Source: Bacillota bacterium
GTDB lineage: Bacteria > Bacillota > Clostridia > Christensenellales > Aristaeellaceae
Length of the DNA stretch: 16,423 nt
Reading direction: 5' to 3'
Assembly (NCBI GenBank): GCA_023416585.1
Contig: JAEZHM010000030.1
Location: 1 to 16,423 of the forward strand
Shown here: piece by piece, positions 1 to 5,595 of the stretch
Layout: each line of letters opens with the position of its first letter
How positions within the stretch are numbered: position 1 is the stretch's first letter
Made by a program: the position numbers and the translations under genes
Notes under the pieces: generated by a model
Database searches by the model: none
What the model saw: only the letters and a program-made list of their open reading frames with translations
Told to the model about the DNA's origin: nothing

Positions 1-1049
1 GCAAGTCCACCACGCTGGAGCGTGTGATTCTGCCCATCTTCGGGAGGAGCAAAGTGGTGGCCGCGCCGCAGACCACCGCATTTACACTGATGAAGGATTC
101 CGCCTCCAGCAACCTGTTCCCGCAGGCGTTGGATGAATTCAAGCCATCCAAAATCGATAAAATGCGTATCGGCGCGCTGTACAACCATTTACGTGACAGC
201 TACGACGGGCATGAGGGCGTGCGTGGCCGAGCGGATCAGTCCCAGGTATCCTATGCGCTGCTGGCACCGCTCGCCGTTGCGGGCGAGGAATCACCGGACG
301 AACCGGCCATCCGGGAGCGCGGTATGGAGCTATTGTTCAGCAAGCGCGATCTGAAAAATGTCGCCTCGCGGGTTGCGTTTGGTAGGTTGAGCGACCGCAG
401 AGGCGATCTGACCGCACTTGGCCGGGCGCTGCTGGATACGGCGTTGACGCTGTCCAGGACGGCGGTGAAGCTATGGTACAACGAGGCACTCCCGCTGTTC
501 AAGGTAACCCTGCCGTCGCGCATCCTAAATAACCTGGCCTGTTGTATGGTGGGGCTGCGATTGCTGGAGGCCTTGTGTACCCGGCTTGGATTCTCTTGGG
601 ATCAAGTATTAACCATCAATATGGATGCCTGCGTGAAGTATATGGAATATGCCGTTCAGGACTATCTGTTGGATGGTGGCGAAAGTAACAAGAGTGTGGT
701 CGAACAAACGCTGGAAGTCATAGACCGTATGGGCCTTTCAGATGAAGATTGTAGGATACTGGATGATGACAACATCGCCATTCATTTTCGCGGTGTTTAT
801 GATCGTTACACTCAGTATCGCCGTGACCATGCGATACTCGGCGAGTGCCTGCCATATTCGCAGTTCATGAAGCAACTACGAAAATCTGAACTGTATATCG
901 AAACCAGGACTGTACGGTTTGGCGATGATCCAAAGAAAGCGATCATTTTACATTACGGCTTGCTGAGGCAGCGCTGCGATATTGAAGGTTTCCTTCAAAC
1001 ACAGGTCAAGCCGTTGGGAAGTTCCGGCTCTGTAACTGTAACCATGTGA
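1..1049 (+). CDS. Phage primase/helicase-type ATPase, C-terminal part (5' end outside window)
   Basis: The frame is open to the left edge, so the gene is truncated at its start. The first visible codons read K-S-T-T-L-E-R-V, and the split codon at the edge (xGC) would give Gly if its first base is G, completing a GKST Walker A. An acidic ALDEFKPSKI segment follows about 40 residues later and looks like Walker B. Further on come RGRADQS and an APLAVAGE segment (sensor-like), as in the helicase half of phage replication primase/helicases. The last ~150 residues look like a DNA-binding tail. Position at the end of the replication block, ahead of a VRR-NUC gene, fits a replicative ATPase that opens DNA for phage replication. 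There is no frameshift or internal stop. The ATPase fold is fairly safe; the exact primase/helicase family is inferred because the N-terminus is absent. Confidence 0.72.
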   Translation, partial: KSTTLERVILPIFGRSKVVAAPQTTAFTLMKDSASSNLFPQALDEFKPSKIDKMRIGALYNHLRDSYDGHEGVRGRADQSQVSYALLAPLAVAGEESPDEPAIRERGMELLFSKRDLKNVASRVAFGRLSDRRGDLTALGRALLDTALTLSRTAVKLWYNEALPLFKVTLPSRILNNLACCMVGLRLLEALCTRLGFSWDQVLTINMDACVKYMEYAVQDYLLDGGESNKSVVEQTLEVIDRMGLSDEDCRILDDDNIAIHFRGVYDRYTQYRRDHAILGECLPYSQFMKQLRKSELYIETRTVRFGDDPKKAIILHYGLLRQRCDIEGFLQTQVKPLGSSGSVTVTM

Positions 1050-1092
1050 CCTTTAATTTTAGAGCTACACGGAAAAGCTTCGTCGCGCATGA

Positions 1093-1123
1093 GCGCGCGC
1101 ACGCATGTGTGCGTATATATGCG
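1093..1123. other. Perfect alternating purine-pyrimidine tract (Z-DNA-prone)
   Basis: Thirty-one consecutive bases alternate purine and pyrimidine, starting with a GC-repeat run, passing through a CACGCATGTGTG segment and ending with TATATATGCG. A second short alternating stretch (1084-1091) precedes it. It lies in the 123-base gap between the ATPase gene and the VRR-NUC gene. Part of it can also fold as a small hairpin (CGCACG/TGTGCG with a CATG loop). No promoter or terminator is obvious in the gap. The alternation is directly visible; any structural or regulatory role is inference. Confidence 0.5.
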
Positions 1124-1172
1124 AACCTCTATTTTAGGCGGTTACACAGCAAAAAGGGTTACGGAGGTGCCA

Positions 1173-1457
1173 ATGGCGGAGCGTGATATTGTTGCCGCGA
1201 TCTTGCGGCTGCTTAAGAAAACACCCTGCTGTTTCGCATGGAAGGAGCATGGTGGAATCTATGGGACCGCAGGCGTTCCGGACATCATCGCCTGCGTTAA
1301 CGGGAGGTTTGTGGCCTTCGAGGTCAAAACCGAAACCGGCAAAATGACAAAGCTCCAAGAGATCACAATACAAAAAATCAGGAATGCAAAAGGACAAGCC
1401 TTCAAAGTTACTTCGGCGGCAGAGGTCGCCGCAATACTCAAACAATTGGAGGATTGA
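1173..1457 (+). CDS. VRR-NUC domain nuclease
   Basis: This 94-residue protein is a minimal VRR-NUC domain of the PD-(D/E)XK superfamily, common in phage replication regions and thought to cut branched or flapped DNA. The signature is complete: GTAGVPDII with Asp37, then GRFVAFEVK with Glu50 and Lys52, the expected metal-binding and catalytic residues, followed by the Q-rich helix. The ATG at 1173 is chosen over an upstream start at 1089 because GGAGGT (1163-1168) sits just before it and family members begin near the MAERDI segment. It lies between the replicative ATPase and the putative late regulator, overlapping the RBS region of the latter. It may process replication intermediates, which is inference from family and position. 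Confidence 0.88.
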   Translation: MAERDIVAAILRLLKKTPCCFAWKEHGGIYGTAGVPDIIACVNGRFVAFEVKTETGKMTKLQEITIQKIRNAKGQAFKVTSAAEVAAILKQLED

Positions 1458-1462
1458 CCCTT

Positions 1463-1927
1463 ATGAACGATAAACCGATGACCGCCAAGGAATATCTCTC
1501 CCAGGCATACCGGATTGACCAGCGGATAAATGCGAAGCTGGAACAGGTAGCACGGCTGCGCTCCCTGACCCAGCGTGTCACCACGACTTTCGATTCCCAG
1601 CGGGTTAGCCGTACACGTGATGTGACATCGTCCCAAACAGCGATCAACAGACTTATTGAAGCCGAGGAAAAGGTGAATAAGGACATTGATGCCTTTATAG
1701 ATTGCAAACGTGAAATCCAGGAGGCTATCGACTGTTTGGAAGATGATGATTGCCGGCTTCTTTTAGAGCTTCGCTATCTATGCATGAAATGCTGGGATGA
1801 TATCGCAATAGAAATGCATATAAGCCGCGCGCATGTTTACCGGCTGCACAACCTGGCACTGGCAACGATTGAAGAAATCCTTGAAAAACGGAGGATGCCA
1901 AACGATGCAAGCTGTCTACATGCGTAA
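1463..1927 (+). CDS. DUF1492/RinA-ArpU-like phage transcriptional regulator
   Basis: A 154-residue, mostly helical protein. The N-terminal half (about 1-95) is rich in Glu, Arg and Gln and looks coiled-coil. The C-terminal half has a sigma-region-4-like helix-turn-helix: LLLELRYLCMKCWDDIAIEMHISRAHVYRLH, where W-DDIA and S-AHVYRLH are the typical turn and recognition helix. This is the pattern of DUF1492/RinA/ArpU-type proteins, which in Gram-positive phages sit just upstream of the packaging genes and activate late transcription. The ATG at 1463 is preferred to the TTG at 1454 because GGAGGA (1448-1453) lies 9 bases before it. Its position directly before the HNH/terminase block supports a late-activator role, inferred from context. 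Confidence 0.72.
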   Translation: MNDKPMTAKEYLSQAYRIDQRINAKLEQVARLRSLTQRVTTTFDSQRVSRTRDVTSSQTAINRLIEAEEKVNKDIDAFIDCKREIQEAIDCLEDDDCRLLLELRYLCMKCWDDIAIEMHISRAHVYRLHNLALATIEEILEKRRMPNDASCLHA

Positions 1928-2330
1928 CAATCCTCTTTATGCTCTTCCTTACTACAAGGTCCTCCATTTAGCCAATACTGTCTCTACCATATACAGGTTA
2001 CCCTTCATTCCGGCAAAAACGCTTATGCAGCAGTATAGTACAAAAAGTCCGATGCCTATTATTCTGGAAAACGAAAAGGGCAGGATATGGGTTGACAAAT
2101 ACTATATTGCCATTCAGATGACTGACGGCATTGTTCGATATGTGTATCTTACAAGGCATCACATCCAGGAAGAGTATCAAAGCTATCTGTTGGCACGGCG
2201 TACACGAAGGATCCGGGTATACCTGTCGGATACAATCAAAAAGGAATTTCAGTCTGCTACCAGTAAAATGAACCGGGAGAATAAAAACTACTACGTTTTT
2301 GAGAAGTGGATACTAAAGGAGACAAAATGA
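1905..2330 (+). CDS. Hypothetical phage protein
   Basis: I do not recognise this 141-residue protein. Its ATG at 1905 lies inside the end of the preceding gene (23-base overlap, different frame), with GGAGG at 1890-1894 as RBS, so the two are probably translationally linked. The sequence is basic and rich in Tyr, Arg and Lys, with a beta-rich middle (GRIWVDKYYIAIQMTDGIV) and a charged Arg/Lys-rich stretch (LLARRTRRIRVYL) that could bind nucleic acid. No signal peptide or membrane segment is seen. It is the last gene before the intrinsic terminator at 2375-2413, so it closes the early/regulatory transcript. Confidence 0.7.
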   Translation: MQAVYMRNNPLYALPYYKVLHLANTVSTIYRLPFIPAKTLMQQYSTKSPMPIILENEKGRIWVDKYYIAIQMTDGIVRYVYLTRHHIQEEYQSYLLARRTRRIRVYLSDTIKKEFQSATSKMNRENKNYYVFEKWILKETK

Positions 2331-2374
2331 GACCCATAAGCATGTTAATATAGTATTGTTGAAAGATATCCCCC

Positions 2375-2413
2375 AAGCCTTCACGGTGTATGAACCGCGA
2401 GGGCTTTTCTTTT
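2375..2413 (+). terminator. Intrinsic terminator before the HNH gene
   Basis: An imperfect hairpin pairs AAGCC (2375-2379) with GGCTT (2402-2406), with inner TC/GA and CGG/CCG pairs and an 8-base loop. It is followed by a TTTTCTTTT run to 2413. It separates the regulatory genes from the packaging genes and ends only 7 bases before the HNH ribosome binding site (2420-2426). Confidence 0.75.
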
Positions 2414-2429
2414 GCGCCTGGAGGTGTGT

Positions 2430-2783
2430 ATGCCCAGAAAACCAAAGCGCCCTTGCAGCTATCCTGGCTGCCCGGAGCTTACAAACGAGCGGTTCTGTGC
2501 ATCGCACCAAAAGCGTATCGATGCCGACTATAACAAATACGGTCGTGATCCTGCATCCAAGCGGCAATATGGCAGGCTTTGGAGGAAAATACGGGCACAG
2601 CATCTGGCAGAGCATCCTTTGTGTGAAGTTTGTAAACGGGAAGACCGGACAACACCTGCCGAGGAAGTGCATCACATCATTCCCCTCAGCAAAGGCGGCA
2701 CCCATGATCCTGGCAACCTCATGAGTCTTTGCGTTTCCTGCCATTCCCGCTTTACTGCACGCGATGGTGGACGCTGGGGGTAG
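2430..2783 (+). CDS. Phage HNH endonuclease (packaging-associated)
   Basis: This 117-residue HNH protein has all key parts: Cys9, Cys14, Cys23 and His26 form an N-terminal zinc ribbon. Cys65/Cys68 and Cys101/Cys104 flank the beta-beta-alpha-metal core, with His81-His82 as the first HNH pair, Asn96 as the central residue and His105 as the last histidine. In cos phages such as HK97, a small HNH endonuclease works with terminase to cut concatemers at cos, and the gene lies next to cos and terS. Here a type III toxin-antitoxin locus separates it from terS. The ATG at 2430 follows GGAGGTG (2420-2426); the TTG at 2412 lies in the terminator's T-run and is not used. Confidence 0.92.
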   Translation: MPRKPKRPCSYPGCPELTNERFCASHQKRIDADYNKYGRDPASKRQYGRLWRKIRAQHLAEHPLCEVCKREDRTTPAEEVHHIIPLSKGGTHDPGNLMSLCVSCHSRFTARDGGRWG

Positions 2784-2870
2784 GGCTGGATCAATCTCCA
2801 GCTTTATCCACTGTCGTACGGCCCCGGCCCATTACGTGAGAATTCGCGTTTTCAAGATGGGGTATAGGAG
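2782..2870. other. Probable cos region downstream of the HNH gene
   Basis: This 98-base gap between the HNH stop and the reversed toxin gene holds no gene. It begins with a hairpin pairing AGGGCTGG (2782-2789) with CCAGCTTT (2798-2805). A GC-rich block with nested symmetry follows (CGTACG, then GGCCCCGGCC, about 2815-2829), and then an A/G-rich stretch around GGGGTATAGGAG. In HNH-type cos phages of Firmicutes the cohesive-end site lies just here, between HNH and terS. The cut positions cannot be told from sequence alone, so this is a location call by synteny and symmetry only. Confidence 0.4.
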
Positions 2871-2881
2871 ATTATGTATAC

Positions 2882-3349
2882 TTATTTCCCAAGCAACGCC
2901 TTTTCTATTGGCAACACATTTGGCTGTGTTGGCGTAAATTTTATACCCCGATGAATCATATTTATGGTGCGGAGCGCTTTTTGATGAACAATTGCCGCTT
3001 CTTTTTCACTAGTCAGGATTAGTGGATTGCCATTGATAGTATACTCATGCGCAATGTAAGCTTCTGTAACAGGAAACATGTCTTGTATTAAAAAGGCATT
3101 TTTAATGCCATTGTCTAGTGTGCAGACATGCAACGTATCGCACGGCTTTCCCTTCTGTAGTCTGTCCTGTATAATTCTTTCATATTTTTCAGCCCTGCTG
3201 CTCATGGGGATCATCCAGATCAAGGACGTCGCCGAGTCTTTTAGCGCAAAGTAATGAGGCCGATGCTCCGCCTTGTTTTCCTTTAGATACGGATCAGGAA
3301 AATCGATGTAAAATTGATCGGTTATTACATAAAAGCATCGTTCCTGCAT
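2882..3349 (-). CDS. cptN: Type III toxin-antitoxin toxin, CptIN/TenpIN-like endoribonuclease
   Basis: This 155-residue protein resembles CptN/TenpN-type toxins of the ToxN/AbiQ superfamily: sequence-specific endoribonucleases held inactive by a repeated pseudoknot RNA. Visible family features are the N-terminal YVITDQFYIDFPDP segment, HYFALKD, the core strand LIWMIPMSS followed by the R-E-K-Y-E helix, the QDMFPVTEAYI segment, and the C-terminal MIHRGIKFTPTQP signature. Length is typical (about 150-170). The only plausible start is at 3349, preceded by AAGGA. Upstream on the same strand lie a terminator (3362-3395), a two-copy repeat (3401-3482) and a consensus promoter (3519-3547), the standard order for type III systems. 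It runs against the phage genes and is probably a superinfection/abortive-infection or maintenance cassette. The family call rests on remembered motifs and on context. Confidence 0.86.
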   Translation of the reverse strand: MQERCFYVITDQFYIDFPDPYLKENKAEHRPHYFALKDSATSLIWMIPMSSRAEKYERIIQDRLQKGKPCDTLHVCTLDNGIKNAFLIQDMFPVTEAYIAHEYTINGNPLILTSEKEAAIVHQKALRTINMIHRGIKFTPTQPNVLPIEKALLGK

Positions 3350-3361
3350 ACGTTCCTTCGT

Positions 3362-3395
3362 AAAGCAAAGCGGCTACCTACAAGAAGCAGCCGCT
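3362..3395 (-). terminator. Terminator between RNA antitoxin and toxin gene
   Basis: On the - strand AGCGGCT (3395-3389) pairs perfectly with AGCCGCT (3375-3369) around a 13-base loop, followed by TTTGCTTT. The U-run is interrupted, so it should leak. In type III systems this terminator lets most transcripts end after the antitoxin repeats and a minority read on into the toxin gene, setting antitoxin excess. Confidence 0.8.
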
Positions 3396-3400
3396 ACTTT

Positions 3401-3511
3401 CCAACCATTTGTTATCCCGCATATTGGTCAGCGGAAAACTTACAACCCAACCATTTGATATCCCGCATATTGGTCAGCGGAAGATTGGAAAGTACTATTA
3501 CTCTTCCAACC
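3401..3511 (-). ncRNA. Type III RNA antitoxin (CptI-like), two 46-nt tandem repeats
   Basis: Two direct repeats of 36 bases (3447-3482 and 3401-3436) differ at a single position (3458 versus 3412) and are spaced with a 46-base period. Read on the - strand, each holds CCGC and GCGG around a TGACCAATAT segment, followed by AAATGGTTGG. TGACCA can pair with the downstream TGGTTG while CCGC pairs GCGG, which is H-type pseudoknot geometry. A degenerate third start (GGTTGGAA, near 3511) marks the likely transcript 5' end. The array lies between a consensus promoter and a terminator, just upstream of the ToxN-superfamily gene. It should bind and be processed by the toxin. Repeats are directly seen; fold and function are inferred from type III systems. 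Confidence 0.85.
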
Positions 3512-3518
3512 TAATTTC

Positions 3519-3547
3519 ATTTTATGCGGATTGCACTGAAAAGTCAA
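3519..3547 (-). promoter_or_regulatory. Sigma-A-type promoter of the toxin-antitoxin locus
   Basis: On the - strand, TTGACT (3547-3542), a 17-base spacer and TAAAAT (3524-3519). The predicted start is near 3512-3511, right at the first GGTTGG of the antitoxin RNA. It faces away from terS, in the gap between the antitoxin and terS. Confidence 0.82.
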
Positions 3548-3619
3548 TGGTTATTGAAAATAAAATTGGCTTTCTATGTGCCCTTTTTATTTGCCATTGT
3601 GACATGTGAGGTGATAGCC

Positions 3620-4162
3620 ATGGCAAACGGGCATGGCGGTGCGCGGATCGGCGCAGGACAAAAGAAAAAGGCGTTGACTGACAACCTCCTGGAGGGAAAT
3701 CCGGGAAAGCGGAAAATCACGATACTGGAATTCCCCGATACCGCAGACCTGACCGGCGAGGCTATGCCGCCGCCTAGGGATTATCTGGCTGCAAAGCAGA
3801 AAAACGGCAAGGAGCTTTTAGCAGCTGATATCTATCGTAATACCTGGACATGGCTCCAGGAACGAAGATGTGCCGGGCTTGTTCCTCCTCAATTATTGGA
3901 ACAGTACGCCATGGCTATTTCCCGATGGATACAGTGTGAAGAATGCATCACCGAATATGGCTTTCTGGCAAAACATCCTACCACAGGCAATGCCATACCC
4001 TCCCCCTATGTGGCCATGAGTCAATCCTTTGGCAAGCAGGCCAACAACCTCTGGTACCAGATATATCAGGTGGTCCGTGAAAACTGCGCCTCTGACTATA
4101 AAGGCAAAACACCCCATGACGATATGATGGAACGCTTACTTTCGGCACGCCGTGGCGGTTAG
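3620..4162 (+). CDS. terS: Phage terminase small subunit, P27 family
   Basis: This 180-residue protein has the P27-family pattern: a Gly/Ala-rich lead (GGARIGAGQKKK), the LLEGNPGKRKI segment, then helical text with WTWLQERRCAGLVPPQLLEQYAMAISRW and a C-terminal conserved helix around SFGKQANNLWYQIYQVV. The small subunit recognises the packaging site (cos) and delivers DNA to TerL. ATG 3620 with GAGGTG (3608-3613) is preferred over an upstream in-frame start at 3524, which would overlap the toxin promoter. Its stop codon is part of the AGGAGG of the next gene. terL does not follow directly: a ~3 kb DNA-modification block separates the two terminase subunits. Confidence 0.9.
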   Translation: MANGHGGARIGAGQKKKALTDNLLEGNPGKRKITILEFPDTADLTGEAMPPPRDYLAAKQKNGKELLAADIYRNTWTWLQERRCAGLVPPQLLEQYAMAISRWIQCEECITEYGFLAKHPTTGNAIPSPYVAMSQSFGKQANNLWYQIYQVVRENCASDYKGKTPHDDMMERLLSARRGG

Positions 4163-4172
4163 GAGGTAACTT

Positions 4173-4760
4173 TTGAAAATTCAGACCATCCCACTGAAGG
4201 ACATCCACCCGTATGCGCACAACCCGCGCAAGAATGACGAGGCCATGAAAAATGTTGCCGCTAGCATCCGGCAGTTTGGCTTCCTGGTGCCGCTGGTGAT
4301 CGACCGGAACCATGAGATTGTAGCTGGACACACCCGTTACAAGGCTGCGCAATCCCTTGGCATGAAGGAGGTTCCCTGCGTCATTGCCGATGAACTGACG
4401 GAGGATCAGATAAAAGCCTTCCGGCTGGCAGATAACAAGGTTGGCGAAATAGCTCAGTGGGACATGGACTTGCTGCCTTTGGAATTGGCCGATATCGTCA
4501 TGCCTATGTCGGACTTCGGGTTCCAAGCCATATCGGATGATGAATTTTCTGATCAGTTCACCCTGGATGCCGGAGAGAAAAAACCTTTTCAGCAGATCAG
4601 CATAACGGTCCATGATGAACAGGCCCGATTGATTCTGACGGCGATCAAGTATGTTTACGATCAGGATGCTGTAAAAGAGACATTTACAAACGAAAATCAC
4701 AACGGTAATGGGCTGTATGAGGTGGTGAGACAGTGGGCAGAGCAAAAGAAATTGTCATGA
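4173..4760 (+). CDS. ParB-like (ParB/Srx-fold) nuclease-domain protein
   Basis: A 195-residue protein with a ParB N-terminal domain over about residues 1-95: HPYAHNPRKND (NPR 17-19), ASIRQFGFLVPLVID, then EIVAGHTRYKAAQSLGMKEVPCVI (GHTR 52-55, the CTP/DNA-contact type box) and AFRLADNKV. Stand-alone ParB-like domains are common next to phage DNA-modification genes, often fused to a methylase as in the gene two places downstream, and may act in DNA recognition or NTP-dependent loading. The start is TTG 4173, just after an ideal AGGAGG (4161-4166). The 3' end overlaps the Mom-like gene, so translation is coupled. The C-terminal third (about 130-195) is unassigned. Specific role unknown; the domain call is firm. 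Confidence 0.85.
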   Translation: MKIQTIPLKDIHPYAHNPRKNDEAMKNVAASIRQFGFLVPLVIDRNHEIVAGHTRYKAAQSLGMKEVPCVIADELTEDQIKAFRLADNKVGEIAQWDMDLLPLELADIVMPMSDFGFQAISDDEFSDQFTLDAGEKKPFQQISITVHDEQARLILTAIKYVYDQDAVKETFTNENHNGNGLYEVVRQWAEQKKLS

Positions 4761-5479
4761 AGGTACTGCCTTCTTCCATTGCCAACCCCTTTATTAAGGC
4801 TCATCACTATTCCGGTAAGGTAGTGAACAATTCCAAGCTCCATTTCGGCGTATTCCTGGACGGCCAGCTCCATGGCGTCATGTCCTATGGACCGAGCCTG
4901 GATAAATCGAAGATCATTGGGCTAGTGGAGGGCACTGGCTGGAATGAATTCCTGGAGTTGAACCGAATGGCCTTTGATTCGGTTCTTCCCCGGAACAGCG
5001 AAAGCCGTGCCATTGCTATGAGTATACGGCTGATCAAAAAGCACGCGCCGCAGGTGAAATGGATCATTTCCTTTGCGGATGCATGCTCCTGCGGGGACGG
5101 CACTATTTACCGTGCGAGCAATTTCGTTCTTACCGGCATTAAGGAGAATCTGAACCTTGCGGAATTACCGGACGGCACTCGTATTCACAAAATGACGCTT
5201 GCCTCCAATCCAACCACGCCGCGCCGGGAACTGGGCGGGCTGACCTTCTTTGATGTGACCGGAGGCACCTACAATTTCAATAAGTACTTGGACTATGTGG
5301 GCGCAAAACCCATACCCGGTTACCAGCTGCGGTATATGTACTTCATTGATCCAGCTTACCGTGAGCGGCTGACTGTGCCGGTGATCTCGTTTTCGAAGAT
5401 CGACGAACTGGGAGCTGGTATGTACAAAGGAGAAAGGATCAGCCAAGCAGAGCGCCATTCACAACACACGCCGGATTGA
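4733..5479 (+). CDS. mom: Mom-like DNA adenine modification protein (phage Mu Mom family)
   Basis: This 248-residue protein resembles Mu Mom, a GNAT-like enzyme that converts adenine in phage DNA to a methylcarbamoyl derivative (ncm6A) and so blocks many restriction enzymes. Features: ANPFIKAHHYSGKVV (HHYSGK 24-29), LHFGVFLDGQLHGVM, the LELNRMAF core (74-81), ISFADACSCGDGTIYRASNF (112-131), and a C-terminal YMYFIDP segment. Length is close to Mu Mom (about 231). GTG 4733 has a good GAGGTG (4719-4724); ATG 4757 is an alternative with a 4-base overlap of the previous stop. The frame ends in the loop of a terminator. It sits between ParB-like genes, forming a modification block. The Cys/Gly-rich GNAT-like region is intact, so it is probably active; no Com-like regulator is seen. 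Confidence 0.83.
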   Translation: MGRAKEIVMKVLPSSIANPFIKAHHYSGKVVNNSKLHFGVFLDGQLHGVMSYGPSLDKSKIIGLVEGTGWNEFLELNRMAFDSVLPRNSESRAIAMSIRLIKKHAPQVKWIISFADACSCGDGTIYRASNFVLTGIKENLNLAELPDGTRIHKMTLASNPTTPRRELGGLTFFDVTGGTYNFNKYLDYVGAKPIPGYQLRYMYFIDPAYRERLTVPVISFSKIDELGAGMYKGERISQAERHSQHTPD

Positions 5480-5490
5480 CCGGCGTTTTC
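5468..5490 (+). terminator. Intrinsic terminator after the Mom-like gene
   Basis: ACGCCGG (5468-5474) pairs perfectly with CCGGCGT (5480-5486) around the loop ATTGA, followed by TTTTC. The stop codon of the Mom-like gene (5477-5479) is inside the loop, so ribosomes finishing that gene would disturb the hairpin, making termination depend on translation. Confidence 0.7.
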
Positions 5491-5492
5491 AT

Positions 5493-5566
5493 GCGCGGGT
5501 AGGTTAACAGCAGACCGCCCACCATCCGGTGGGAAGCGACGGGGCAGCACCGTTCTCCGCGCTCCA
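5493..5566 (+). ncRNA. Cloverleaf-capable RNA-like element (tRNA-like, not a canonical tRNA)
   Basis: This 74-base gap segment can fold as a four-arm structure. Acceptor-like stem: 5493-5499 with 5556-5562 (GCGCGG/CCGCGC plus a G-U). D-like arm: GGTT 5502-5505 with GACC 5513-5516. A GC-rich middle hairpin: CCCACC 5518-5523 with GGTGGG 5528-5533 and loop ATCC. T-like arm: GACGG 5538-5542 with CCGTT 5550-5554 and a 7-base loop. The linkers (TA, G, AAGC, C) are tRNA-like, and the 3' end reads T-C-C-A right after the acceptor stem. However, the middle loop has 4 bases not 7, and the T loop lacks TTCRA. So it is not a decoding tRNA; a tRNA mimic, regulatory leader or antiterminator RNA is possible. 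It lies between the Mom terminator and the ParB-methylase gene. Confidence 0.45.
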
Positions 5567-5595
5567 TTTTATATATTTACATGCAGGAGTTGTCC

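Noticed and set aside
3401..3482. CRISPR-like repeats
   Set aside because: Only two copies with a 10-base gap and no cas genes; promoter, terminator and the neighbouring toxin gene fit a type III RNA antitoxin much better.
3314..3609. Two 66-residue + strand open frames
   Set aside because: They lie across the antitoxin repeats and its promoter, encode the repeats as protein and have no family pattern.
3978..4745. A 255-residue - strand open frame
   Set aside because: It lies opposite terS and the ParB-like gene, both with clear family motifs, and its own protein is not recognisable.
5493..5566. A functional canonical tRNA gene
   Set aside because: The cloverleaf can form but there is no 7-base anticodon loop and no TTCRA T-loop, so it is listed as tRNA-like only.
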